Shown here one piece after another: positions 15,410 to 23,491 of a DNA stretch of 48,254 nucleotides. Both the position numbers and the translations under genes were made by a program. The DNA is from Nitrospira sp. (GTDB lineage: Bacteria; Nitrospirota; Nitrospiria; Nitrospirales; Nitrospiraceae), in assembly GCA_018242685.1 (NCBI GenBank), contig JAFEBM010000066.1, forward strand, positions 1 to 48,254. Direction: 5' to 3'. The notes beneath the pieces were generated by a model. That model made no database searches, had not been told where the DNA came from, and worked only from the letters and a program-made list of their open reading frames with translations. Each line of letters starts with the position of its first letter. The first letter of the stretch is position 1.

Positions 15410-16330
15410 ATGAACCAAGCAACGGTTTCTTATGTTCAGTTCATGGATGGTGTTGCTGTTGAGGATAAAGTTCGAGTCTTTGTTGCGGCTGACTTACAGA
15501 CGGGAAACTATAATTTGTCACGAATGTTTTATCTCAGAGATGATGCTAAATGGTATCACTGGGACGCCAAGACAATTGTCGCTTCGGTATGTGTAGTAGC
15601 ATCAAATGTACGAACAGCCTATGCAATTGGTAGAGATGGCCTTATTTCAGGGCTGGTAAGTGGAGGAGATTTCTTTGAAGAGCGGATTGTGGAGGCAGGT
15701 ACAGGGCGAAATAAGTATGGCTACCTTTCACAGAGTCGTGAAATCGATGGACAACCGTTTGTCTGTGGTGATCAGGGCCAAGTCTATAAAAGAACGGGGA
15801 AGGGATGGATCCATATAGACGAGGGACTCCTACAAACTGAACGCATTAAAAGAGAGCAGTTATCACTGAATGGGATTGATGGTACATCATCAGATGATCT
15901 TTATGTGGTTGGCGACAATGGTAAGATCTTTCACTTCAACGGAAGACACTGGACCGATGTGAGTTTTCGTACAAACGTCCATCTTGAACGCGTCAAATGC
16001 GTGAATAAGCAAGAGATTTATGTCTGTGGTGACCATGGCACGTTCTTGAGGGGAAATCACGAAGGTTGGGAAATGATAGGCGATCCTGAGATGGAAGGAA
16101 ACATCTGGGATATTGAGCCTTATAATGGCGATATCTATCTGGCGGTTGAAGATACCTTAATGGTTTACCATAACGAGGAGCTGTCAAAAGTTGAGACTGG
16201 ACTTAAACGACAGATTGATGCCTACCGGTTGAGCGCACGCAATGGGGTCCTTTGGTCGATCGGAGAAAGCCACCTAGCATGCTTCGACGGGAAACATTGG
16301 ACCTATGTGTCGCATCCAGACAATGAGTAA
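15410..16330 (+). CDS. Propeller-like protein, putative immunity to the nuclease effector
   Basis: The 306-residue protein has no signal peptide and shows at least three related blades: DDLYVVGDNGKIFHFNGRHWTDV, QEIYVCGDHGTFLRGNHEGWEMI and VLWSIGESHLACFDGKHWTYV. Earlier degenerate blades include TAYAIGRDGLISGLV and PFVCGDQGQVYKRTGKGWIHI. The YVxGDxGxIxxxxGxxW pattern resembles YCF48/WD-type propellers. It lies 21 bases after the toxin gene, with a GGAGAAGGGTTAGGAAT ribosome-binding region, and shares its AT-rich composition. That position is where T6SS immunity genes occur, so I infer it protects the producer from the HNH toxin. No cognate family is known to me, and it could instead be a further T6SS accessory. 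Confidence 0.6.
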   Translation: MNQATVSYVQFMDGVAVEDKVRVFVAADLQTGNYNLSRMFYLRDDAKWYHWDAKTIVASVCVVASNVRTAYAIGRDGLISGLVSGGDFFEERIVEAGTGRNKYGYLSQSREIDGQPFVCGDQGQVYKRTGKGWIHIDEGLLQTERIKREQLSLNGIDGTSSDDLYVVGDNGKIFHFNGRHWTDVSFRTNVHLERVKCVNKQEIYVCGDHGTFLRGNHEGWEMIGDPEMEGNIWDIEPYNGDIYLAVEDTLMVYHNEELSKVETGLKRQIDAYRLSARNGVLWSIGESHLACFDGKHWTYVSHPDNE

Positions 16331-16354
16331 GTGCGATTTTAGAGAAACGGCTCT

Positions 16355-16433
16355 TTGGGAAATGGGACAGAAAAATGGGACAGACAGCGCGTGTAACTAG
16401 GGGGAGGAAGAAAAGGGGACAGCAACTTTTACA
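16355..16433. repeat. GGGACAG-motif repeat cluster (left of vapBC)
   Basis: This stretch has ATGGGACAGA twice in close succession (about 16,358-16,382), then GAAAAGGGGACAGCAACTTTTA near 16,410-16,431. A closely similar element occurs once more at 17,431-17,453, on the other side of vapBC. Elements of the type AAAAGGGACAGGCTACTTTTT are widespread intergenic repeats in bacterial genomes, often near IS200-like/RAYT transposase genes. No transposase is seen here. Confidence 0.5.
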
Positions 16434-16465
16434 CGATCGCGGAGCTGAACGTTGGGGTCAGATCT

Positions 16466-16561
16466 TCAACTGTGCATCACGGAGTAAGAGAAGAGAGATT
16501 GAAGCCACTCAATGAACGCTGCCTTGGAGCAGTTTCGAATCCGAACCCACACCACGGGCAT
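16466..16561 (-). pseudogene. Remnant of a DUF5615 toxin C-terminus
   Basis: Read on the minus strand, this 31-codon frame is MPVVWVRIRNCSKAAFIEWLQSLF plus a short tail. It aligns residue by residue with the C-terminal segment of the DUF5615 frame at 225-557 (PVVWIRIGNCSNAALIRWFQPLF). The N-terminal MNFLIDAQL and KDEDF motifs are absent upstream, where the frame soon meets a stop. It is therefore a leftover of a second, largely deleted toxin gene. No DUF433 partner is visible nearby. Confidence 0.65.
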
Positions 16562-16723
16562 GTGGGTCAGAATTGGGGTCTAGCAGGACCATTGATTTCT
16601 TGGAGAGGAGATCAGTCGCCTGTTCCCTCTCGGCGCATTCGTGGTCCCCAACAAGATGCATACACCAACTGAGATTGCTTTATACACATCCTTTCGGTAC
16701 AGTGCCTGTACGAGGTGGTTGCC

Positions 16724-16933
16724 ATGGCTAGAACGAATATCATGTTGGATGATCAATTGGTGAAGCAGGGCTTGCGCATGTACAAATGCAAGTCCAAGCG
16801 GGAACTCGTGCATTTGGCGCTGAACGAACTGGTCAACAAGGCCAAGCGCAGAACTCTGCTTGAGCTTCGTGGTAAGGTAAAATGGGAAGGTGATCTCGGT
16901 GAGATGCGCCGCTCTCGCTGGAGAGCTGGGTGA
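16724..16933 (+). CDS. vapB: VapB-family antitoxin
   Basis: The 69-residue protein MARTNIMLDDQLVKQGLRMYKCKSKRELVHLALNELVNKAKRRTLLELRGKVKWEGDL is a typical VapB (DUF2191 type). It has an N-terminal ribbon-helix-helix DNA-binding part and a C-terminal tail with the tryptophan motif that inserts into the VapC groove. The ATG at 16,724 follows a GAGGTGG-like site. Its stop overlaps the vapC start (GTGA), the standard coupled arrangement. It should repress its own operon together with VapC. Confidence 0.88.
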   Translation: MARTNIMLDDQLVKQGLRMYKCKSKRELVHLALNELVNKAKRRTLLELRGKVKWEGDLGEMRRSRWRAG

Positions 16934-17340
16934 TCGTCGTCGATACGTCGGTATGGATCGAGTTCCTTGAAGCCCGAGGGACATCTTTTGATGCTCACCT
17001 TGCTCATTTGATCGACAAGAACGCGCCGCTCGCTCTCACTGATCTCATCTATTGCGAGGTGCTTCAAGGCATTCATGACGATCCTACGCATCAAAAGATT
17101 CACGATGTCTTGCGGGCGTTCCCAATTCTTATGATGGGCGACCTGGAGATCTTTGACCGCGCTGTGGAGATGTACCGCAGATGCCGCCGTAAAGGGATCA
17201 CGATTCGCAGCACCGTCGATTGTTTAATAGCGGCAATGTGCCTCGAAGCTGATGCGGAACTGTATCACAATGACCGTGATTTCATGGGCATCGCGAAGGT
17301 ACATGGGTTGAAGCTCTATCAACCAAAGGCAATCGCGTAA
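16930..17340 (+). CDS. vapC: VapC-type PIN-domain ribonuclease toxin
   Basis: The 136-residue PIN protein starts with GTG overlapping the vapB stop. The acidic metal-binding residues are in place: D5 in VVDTSVWIEF, E in DLIYCEVLQGI, D in STVDCLIAAMC, and D in HNDRDFMGIAKV. PIN toxins of this type cleave tRNA or rRNA. The ending HGLKLYQPKAIA is also typical. The gene looks intact. The module is flanked by related GGGACAG motifs, which suggests it moved in as a unit, though that is inference. Confidence 0.92.
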   Translation: MIVVDTSVWIEFLEARGTSFDAHLAHLIDKNAPLALTDLIYCEVLQGIHDDPTHQKIHDVLRAFPILMMGDLEIFDRAVEMYRRCRRKGITIRSTVDCLIAAMCLEADAELYHNDRDFMGIAKVHGLKLYQPKAIA

Positions 17341-17430
17341 GAACGCCGAGCGCCCATGGAACAAATGGTTATTCGAGATGGCATATTTCAGCAGACCGAG
17401 GAAGCGTGACTGCCGACAGCCTGACGGAAA

Positions 17431-17453
17431 GAAAAAGGGACAGGCTACTTTTA
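17431..17453. repeat. GGGACAG-motif element (right of vapBC)
   Basis: The element GAAAAAGGGACAGGCTACTT continues TTA. It matches the element near 16,410-16,431 in the same orientation, with a few substitutions. It is followed by CCCCCTCTCTTCTTTC, a pyrimidine run. The two copies bracket the vapBC module and the DUF5615 remnant. Confidence 0.5.
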
Positions 17454-17518
17454 GTCCCCCTCTCTTCTTTCGTTATAACCGCTACACGATTACGATGAGT
17501 TGATGCCTTTTGGTTTTC

Positions 17519-18769
17519 ATGACTGTTATTCCTGACATCGTCGCCCAGCATGCCGAAGAAACCGCGTTTCTCTGGCTGCTTCGGTCCAACGCCGTCCGTC
17601 AGCCGCACTATGCGTTGACAGATCTTGCCAAACTGGACGACCGCGTTGAGGCACATTTAGATGGGCTGCGTGTGGCCGGCGAACCGGGTTGGGATCTCTG
17701 CAAGGAGGCGTTGGGCAATGAAGAAGCCGGGGAAGTGTTTGCTGCTTCGGTGATGGCGTTCGAATCCGGCATCGATGCCCGTATTCAGGCGGTGCTTGAT
17801 GCTGTGACTGCGAAACCAGAACTCACCAATGGGATGGTTTCCGCGCTGGGGTGGCTCTCCTTCGAACAGGCTTCGCCCCATATTCAGCGCTTTCTCGGTT
17901 CACAAGTCCATCTCCATCGCCGGATTGGCCTCGCGGGATGTGCCGTGCATCGAGCCGATCCTGGGAAGATCTTGACCCAGGCAGTGGGGTCTCGAAATCT
18001 TCCTCTCCGTGCGCGCGCCTCGAAAGCCGTCGGTGAGTTGGGCCGCAAGGATCTTCTGAATGCGGTGAAGGACAATCTTCTCGCCGAGGATGACCAGGTT
18101 CGATATTGGGCTGCCTGGTCTGGAGCCTTGCTCGGCGAACTTGCAGCGATTCCCATCTTGCAACGGCTCGTCGAACACGAGGGGGCTCTGCGCGAGCAAG
18201 CCTGTGCGATAGCCTTGAGACACATGTCTATCCAGCAGGGACAAACGTGGCTCAAGACACTTGCCAGTGCGCCAAATACGCTCCGTCTTGCGGTACAGGC
18301 AGCCGGAGTGATGGGCGATCCCGCCAACATTCCTTGGTTGATTCATCAGATGGAAAATCCGATTGTCGCTTGTGTGGCGGGAGAATCGTTCACGCTCATC
18401 ACTGGAATCGATCTCGCCTATGACGACCTGGACACCGACAAGCCGGACGGCTTTGGAGCAGGGCCGACTGAAAATCCGGAGAATGAAGATGTCGAGATGG
18501 ATGCCGACGAGGATTTGCCCTGGCCCGACCCGCGACTGATCGAGAAGTGGTGGGGCATACATCGGCTCGAATTCACCAGTGGGACGCGCAACTTGCTTGG
18601 GAAACCGATGGCCATCGACTCGCTTACAGAAACTCTGAAGACCGGCAAGCAACGACAACGCCGAGCCGCAGCGATTGAATTGGCCATGCGCCAACCCGGC
18701 CGGCCGCTCTTCAATTGCAGCGCCCCCGGCTTCCGCCAGCAGGCACTGTTGAAGCTTAAGAATGGCTAA
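17519..18769 (+). CDS. TIGR02270-like HEAT-repeat protein, T6SS-associated
   Basis: The 416-residue product begins MTVIPDIVAQHAEETAFLWLLRSNAVRQPHYALTDLAKLDDRVEAHLDGLRVAGEPGWDLCKEAL, closely like TIGR02270 proteins. These are alpha-helical HEAT-repeat proteins found beside DUF2169 and DUF4150 genes in T6SS loci. Helical repeats are visible across 90-270 (LRARASKAVGELGRKDLLNAVKDNLLAEDDQVRYWAAWSGALLGE). An acidic stretch follows (ENPENEDVEMDADEDLPWPDP, about 322-342). HEAT scaffolds bind other proteins, so a role in holding effector or spike components is plausible. I chose the ATG at 17,519 over a TTG three codons upstream. The gene is separated from the main operon by the vapBC insertion. Confidence 0.78.
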   Translation: MTVIPDIVAQHAEETAFLWLLRSNAVRQPHYALTDLAKLDDRVEAHLDGLRVAGEPGWDLCKEALGNEEAGEVFAASVMAFESGIDARIQAVLDAVTAKPELTNGMVSALGWLSFEQASPHIQRFLGSQVHLHRRIGLAGCAVHRADPGKILTQAVGSRNLPLRARASKAVGELGRKDLLNAVKDNLLAEDDQVRYWAAWSGALLGELAAIPILQRLVEHEGALREQACAIALRHMSIQQGQTWLKTLASAPNTLRLAVQAAGVMGDPANIPWLIHQMENPIVACVAGESFTLITGIDLAYDDLDTDKPDGFGAGPTENPENEDVEMDADEDLPWPDPRLIEKWWGIHRLEFTSGTRNLLGKPMAIDSLTETLKTGKQRQRRAAAIELAMRQPGRPLFNCSAPGFRQQALLKLKNG

Positions 18770-18864
18770 GGGGTAAAGAAGGTCAACGGCAAGCGGAGAT
18801 GATTGAACTCGTTCCATAGCTGCCCCGACCCGATGACGGAACAATTTCGGAAGATGTTTGTCTG

Positions 18865-20361
18865 ATGCCCAAGCATCCCCAGTCTATCGGCGCCCCACCT
18901 CCCGTGTTTGTGCGACTCCAACAGGGTGCCACGTTGACGGACGAACGTTCGTTTACGCATTCCTTTACTATCGGGCGGGCGCCGGACTGTGATGTGGTGA
19001 TCACGGACTCGGCGGTGAGTAGGCGCCACGCGGAGATCCGGTGGAAGGATGGCTGGTGGCAGTTGCTCGATGCCGGAAGCCGTAACGGAACCTATCTCGA
19101 CGGCGCGAGGATCCATGAGGCTCGGTTGCCGGCATCCTGCCGAGTGACGCTTGGACAAGACCATGCTCTGTTGCAAATCACCGTGGGACGGTCCCCGGAA
19201 GTATTGCAGGAAGGATCCGACCGGACCGCCGTTTCCCAAGAGCGAGAGTCGGTGACTCGACTCGTGGAACGGTTAGAGCAACAAGGCGAGATCGCCGACG
19301 CCGGACCGCAGACCAAGCGCTACCGGGAAGCGGTCGCACGGATTGCACGGCGCCGATCAGTCCGGCATTACTTGACGGTTGGAATTGTGGGAACCTTGCT
19401 CATCGCCGTTGCCGGTCTTGCCCTCTATCAGTCTCAGAAGATCGACGTCCAGGACCAGAAAATTGAGACGCTTCGCAAGACCGCCGAAGATATTTTTTAT
19501 GCGATGAAGCGCGTCGAACTGCAGGTTGCCCAGCTGGAGGAAATAGTTGCTCAACATGCCCAGGCGAAAGAGTTGCAGGACATCCTTGCCAAACAACAGG
19601 AAATCAAGACTCTACAGAGCAAATACGATCGGTTTGTGAAAGAGCTCGGCCTCTATGCCAATATGAGCGAGCGAGATCGCGCAGTGTTTCGTGTCGCTCG
19701 TCTCTTCGGTGAGTGTGAAGCCACGATGCCGAAAGACTTTCTGGCCGAGGTCCATCAATACATTCAAAAATGGAAAAGCACAGATCGTCTATCGAATAGC
19801 ATGCGGCGCGCATTGTCTGCAGGTTATACCGGCACGATTTCCAATGCCATGTTTACCAATAGCCTCCCCCCTCACTTTTTTTACGTGGCCCTGAAGGAAA
19901 GCGGGTTTGATGACAAAGCCGTCGGCCCCAAGACTCGGCTGGGCTATGCGAAAGGCCTGTGGCAATTTGTCTCGGAAACGGCGAAGGAATTTGGCCTCAA
20001 ACCCGGTCCTCTGCAACATGAACCGCGTTTCGATCCAGAGGATGACCGTTTCAACGCCAAGCTGGCGACAGAAGCTGCGGCTAAATACATCAAGCGGATT
20101 TATCTGACGGATGCTCAGGCCTCGGGGCTGCTTGTGATTGCATCGTATAATTGGGGAGAGGGGAATGTGCTCAAAATGATCAGGCAGTTGCCGAAGAATC
20201 CTCAAGAACGAAATTTCTGGCAGCTCTTGAAAAAGTTTAGAATCCCCCAAGAAACGTATGACTACGTCTTTTACATCATCGCGGCTGCCGTCATCGGCGA
20301 GAATCCGCAGCTCTTCGGCTTCAATTTCCCTGCGCCGTTCCCCAACGCCAACACGCTGTAG
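18865..20361 (+). CDS. FHA domain, transmembrane helix and lytic transglycosylase fusion
   Basis: The 498-residue protein has three clear modules. Residues 12-108 are an FHA domain with FTIGRAPDCDVVITDSAVSRRHAEI and DAGSRNGTYLDG; these G-R, S-R-H and N-G residues bind phosphothreonine. Residues 168-190 form one membrane helix (HYLTVGIVGTLLIAVAGLALYQ). Residues 192-262 are a probable coiled coil. Residues 320-490 are an SLT/GH23 lytic transglycosylase with catalytic E345 in FYVALKESGF, GYAKGLWQFVSETA (360-373) and VIASYNWGEGNV (424-435). The expected topology is cytoplasmic FHA and periplasmic peptidoglycan-cleaving domain. A Ser/Thr kinase gene ends 31 bases away on the other strand. I infer a phosphorylation-controlled cell-wall enzyme that opens the sacculus for T6SS assembly. 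Confidence 0.88.
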   Translation: MPKHPQSIGAPPPVFVRLQQGATLTDERSFTHSFTIGRAPDCDVVITDSAVSRRHAEIRWKDGWWQLLDAGSRNGTYLDGARIHEARLPASCRVTLGQDHALLQITVGRSPEVLQEGSDRTAVSQERESVTRLVERLEQQGEIADAGPQTKRYREAVARIARRRSVRHYLTVGIVGTLLIAVAGLALYQSQKIDVQDQKIETLRKTAEDIFYAMKRVELQVAQLEEIVAQHAQAKELQDILAKQQEIKTLQSKYDRFVKELGLYANMSERDRAVFRVARLFGECEATMPKDFLAEVHQYIQKWKSTDRLSNSMRRALSAGYTGTISNAMFTNSLPPHFFYVALKESGFDDKAVGPKTRLGYAKGLWQFVSETAKEFGLKPGPLQHEPRFDPEDDRFNAKLATEAAAKYIKRIYLTDAQASGLLVIASYNWGEGNVLKMIRQLPKNPQERNFWQLLKKFRIPQETYDYVFYIIAAAVIGENPQLFGFNFPAPFPNANTL

Positions 20362-20392
20362 AGAATCGGCATGGTGACCGATCCTTCGCTCT

Positions 20393-22396
20393 TCACCACA
20401 CAATCTTGTCCCAATTGTCTCCTTTGCGAGAGACATGGAGTGTAATCTTCCTGGCGATGGGGGTGAGGTCTACCGTTTCCCCTGCGGTTGTGACGGCTGA
20501 ATCGATCAGGAAGACAGCGACAGCGCCGTTTTCCTCTCGTGTGATGTTTGAGAGGGAGAGCTTCAACGTTTTGTAGGTTCGGAACACTTCCTCAACGTAA
20601 CGCCGGCGCGCCGCGTCCATGTTGGAAATCGAGCGCAGCGTGCCCAGATCTCGCCCCTCGTATGCATGCGTGAACTGGTCAAGCAGTGAGCGGAGTGCTG
20701 CGTCTGGAAACGTAGGCGCAATTTGATTCGGAGGAGCAGACGAGAGCCCATCTTTGGTTGCCGAGATCTCCCGTTTCGGGATCGGCACAACCTGGGTCGG
20801 TTCTGAGTTTGGTTTGGCCATCACGACCGGAGAGGTCGGCGCCGTCACCGCTGTCCTTGGGAGGACTGCATGAGAGGGGTGTCGGCTTTCGCACTCCAGA
20901 TCGAGTATAGCCGGTCTACTTATTAAGCCGGCTGGTTCCCGCTCCAGTTCACGGCGCAAGCGATTGACATCACGAGCTGTCTCCTCATATTTGCCGTAAG
21001 TTTCCGTTGCGAGGGCCTTCAGGTCGGAGCAGTCCGAAGTCTGCCTCCCGATCTGTAGACGCTCTACGGTGTCGCTAAGCAAGATGCTGAGCTTGGCCAG
21101 GTTCTCTTCGCGCGGCTTAAGCTCCTCCTCAATTGTTTTAGAGATCCTATCCGGTGATGGCTCAAGAGGTGCTCGCGTCTCAGGTGCGGTGCTCTCGGGA
21201 CTGTTACGCTCCGCCTGCGACCCGAAAAATGAGATAAGTCCGATGACGGTCACCCCTCCGACAAGGGTTCCTATCGCAATGATCAATCCGAGCGGTCGGG
21301 CGGGGGAAGAGGCAACGGGTTTCGGAGAAGAGAAATTGGTTGGATCTGGCCTCTTTTGTTCCGAGAGCGACCGATCCGGAAGCACAGTTGTATGGTGCTT
21401 GGTTGGAAGAGCCTCTCGCTCAACGGGGGGTGTTGATTGGTTCGACGATGATTCTTGCGATGGCGCAATGACCGTACTCTGTGAAATGTGACGAGTCGGC
21501 TCTTCATCAGGAGGTTGCATCTGCCGCAAGACGATCGTTGGTTCAGGTTCGTCCGATACGGTGAATGACGTGATCTGTGGCAATGTAAACATGATCTCGT
21601 GTAACTGGTTGGCCAACGTCTCCGCATCGGGAATACGATCGGCCGGATCACGCCGGAGCAAATCCCGCACGACACCCTGTACGATCAACGGCACATGCAT
21701 GGGGAATTGCAGGACCAGTTCTTCTCTGTCGTATGCCAACTTCCCAAGGATGGCTGTCCCTGGCGATTCGGAGTAGGGCGTCTTGCCGGTCAGCAGTTCG
21801 TACATCACAATGCCCAGCGAATAGAGGTCGGCCCGTCCGTCAGGTTTCAGACCGCGCGCCTGCTCGGGAGCCATATATTCTGGGGTGCCGATGACCTGAC
21901 CTGCCGAGGTCAGCGCGGCTTCGTCCAACGCCGCCGCGATGCCGAAATCCGTGAGCTTGGCCTTCCCTCGCTTGTCAAACAATATATTGGCCGGCTTGAT
22001 GTCCCGATGAATAATGCCTTGGGCATGTGCATACGCGAGCGCCGACGCCAGTTGCCGGGAAATGTGAATCACCTCCCGAACCGGAAGTTGCGCCTGCCGC
22101 ATAATGGCGCGCAGATTACTGCCGGGGCAGAATTCCATGACCAGAAACTGTGTCTTCCGCTCTTCCTCGATGGCGTAGATCTCCACGATGTTTTCATGCT
22201 GAAGTCGCGCCATGGCGCGAGCTTCCCGTAAGAACCGATGAGTAAAGGATAGATCGCCGCTGAGATGAGCATGGATTTGTTTGATCGCGATGATGCGATT
22301 CAGTGTGCGGTCCAAGGCTTTGTAGATCACTCCCATGCCGCCACGGGCGATCTCCTCCTGAATCTCGTACTTGCCGGCTAAGATTTGTGGCGCCAT
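20393..22396 (-). CDS. Membrane Ser/Thr protein kinase, PpkA-like
   Basis: With the start at 22,396 (MAPQILAGKYEIQEEIARGGMGVIYKA) the protein is 667 residues. The Hanks kinase domain spans about 8-275: glycine loop ARGGMGVIYK, lysine in IIAIKQI, catalytic loop HRDIKPANIL, DFGIA and GTPEYMAPEQ. A proline/serine/threonine-rich linker follows, then one membrane helix (about 369-391, LGLIIAIGTLVGGVTVIGLISFFG) and a periplasmic part. That part ends in an NTF2/SnoaL-like domain (about 555-667, LRSLLDQFTHAYEGRDLGTLRSISNMDAARRRYVEEVF). An upstream in-frame ATG at 22,465 is possible, but a TATAAT box at 22,436-22,441 would then lie inside the gene. The setting matches the PpkA-Fha phosphothreonine pathway of T6SS, and the likely target is the convergent FHA protein. 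Confidence 0.88.
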   Translation of the reverse strand: MAPQILAGKYEIQEEIARGGMGVIYKALDRTLNRIIAIKQIHAHLSGDLSFTHRFLREARAMARLQHENIVEIYAIEEERKTQFLVMEFCPGSNLRAIMRQAQLPVREVIHISRQLASALAYAHAQGIIHRDIKPANILFDKRGKAKLTDFGIAAALDEAALTSAGQVIGTPEYMAPEQARGLKPDGRADLYSLGIVMYELLTGKTPYSESPGTAILGKLAYDREELVLQFPMHVPLIVQGVVRDLLRRDPADRIPDAETLANQLHEIMFTLPQITSFTVSDEPEPTIVLRQMQPPDEEPTRHISQSTVIAPSQESSSNQSTPPVEREALPTKHHTTVLPDRSLSEQKRPDPTNFSSPKPVASSPARPLGLIIAIGTLVGGVTVIGLISFFGSQAERNSPESTAPETRAPLEPSPDRISKTIEEELKPREENLAKLSILLSDTVERLQIGRQTSDCSDLKALATETYGKYEETARDVNRLRRELEREPAGLISRPAILDLECESRHPSHAVLPRTAVTAPTSPVVMAKPNSEPTQVVPIPKREISATKDGLSSAPPNQIAPTFPDAALRSLLDQFTHAYEGRDLGTLRSISNMDAARRRYVEEVFRTYKTLKLSLSNITREENGAVAVFLIDSAVTTAGETVDLTPIARKITLHVSRKGDNWDKIVW

Positions 22397-22585
22397 CGGA
22401 TCCGCACAACCTATGCCTATAACGGCTGGACCAGAATTATACCCAAGTGGAAGGGGCAAGGCCATTCCGGAGGTTGTCGACTCAGCGAACTATTTTGTAA
22501 TCCGCGCACGACCAAAACAGAGCCCTGCCCGGCATGCTCGTAGGACATGATGTTCGAGCGAGAAGCGAGGAAAGCTTGAAAAGAG

Positions 22586-23470
22586 TCAAGGCTTCGAGGA
22601 TTGTTTTTTATACTCTGCAACCGTCCGACTTGTGGTGTTCAGTTCCACTGAGGAAGTTGCCGCCACCACTTTAATGCCCCGCAGCTGGCCTAAGTAATTG
22701 CGGCTGTCACCGGTTGCGCCGGCTTCATCTGCAGCGGCTTCAAATGGTCGGACGCCCGTGATGGCCTTGATGGCTTCTACGCCATAGGGTTCGTTGATGA
22801 TGTACTGCTCGGGGCTTGCCTCATCGCCGAACGAATAGGTTTTGCCGCCGGTGATAAAGGCCTGGCCTCGGTATAGATTCGGCACAAGATGCGTGACAGT
22901 CCCATCGGCTTGGAAATAGTCCAGCTTAAGATAAGCATCCCGCTCGGACTGCACATACACAATAAGTTTCTCGCCCTCGGTAAAATGCCCGCTCGGTTTG
23001 TTTGTCCAGACCTTTAAGCCGAACTTCGGCTGCGATGGGACAAGAGTCGTCTTGACCTCCTGAGCGATTTCTTTTGCCGCAATCCTTTGCTTAATCATAT
23101 CTTCCACGGAAATCGGCGAGATTTTGGCTCGGAGAGTGATGCAAAGCTCTTGTGGTTTGCGCTCCTCCTTCTCGATAGTGACCTCCTGCAACATCGCGGC
23201 GCTGGTCGTTTGGATGATGTCTTCTTCCAACTGAAAGTTCTTGATCCGCGAAGACGATTTCACGAACACGCCATGATTTCGAACGGCGTCTTCCTGTGCC
23301 TTTATCATGGCGCCGCGTCTGGCTTGGGCGGGCGTCTGGTCGTCGCCAAATCCATAGCACGCGTGCCCCCGCACGGTTTCCAAACTCTTTACCCCTTCTG
23401 CGTAGGCCACGCTAGACAAACCGGCTAGGAGGAGATGGACAAACAGCATGATTAAAACTCTGAATTGCAT
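22586..23470 (-). CDS. Exported DUF4384-type protein
   Basis: The 294-residue protein has a signal peptide (MQFRVLIMLFVHLLLAGLSSVAYA). Then comes an LPP20-like part with QTPAQARRGAMIKAQEDAVRNHGVFVKSSS. A DUF4384 domain follows at about 145-260 (KFGLKVWTNKPSGHFTEGEKLIVYVQSERDAYLKLDYFQADGTVTHLVPNLYRGQAFITGGKTYSF...YIINEPYGVEAIKAI). DUF4384 domains often occur in periplasmic proteins or fused to Ser/Thr kinases, consistent with the kinase gene just downstream. The end is rich in serine and lysine. It probably acts in the periplasm, perhaps in signalling to the kinase's outer domain; that is inference. It follows the next gene upstream by 21 bases, so the three minus-strand genes form an operon. 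Confidence 0.8.
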   Translation of the reverse strand: MQFRVLIMLFVHLLLAGLSSVAYAEGVKSLETVRGHACYGFGDDQTPAQARRGAMIKAQEDAVRNHGVFVKSSSRIKNFQLEEDIIQTTSAAMLQEVTIEKEERKPQELCITLRAKISPISVEDMIKQRIAAKEIAQEVKTTLVPSQPKFGLKVWTNKPSGHFTEGEKLIVYVQSERDAYLKLDYFQADGTVTHLVPNLYRGQAFITGGKTYSFGDEASPEQYIINEPYGVEAIKAITGVRPFEAAADEAGATGDSRNYLGQLRGIKVVAATSSVELNTTSRTVAEYKKQSSKP

Positions 23471-23491
23471 GGCAGTTCCCGTACCCTGACG

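Noticed and set aside
16331..17509. CRISPR array made of the GGGACAG repeats
   Set aside because: The copies are short, irregularly spaced and too few, with no spacer-like units.
20362..20392. Bidirectional terminator between the FHA-lyase and kinase genes
   Set aside because: The 31-base gap has no convincing stem-loop or T-run.
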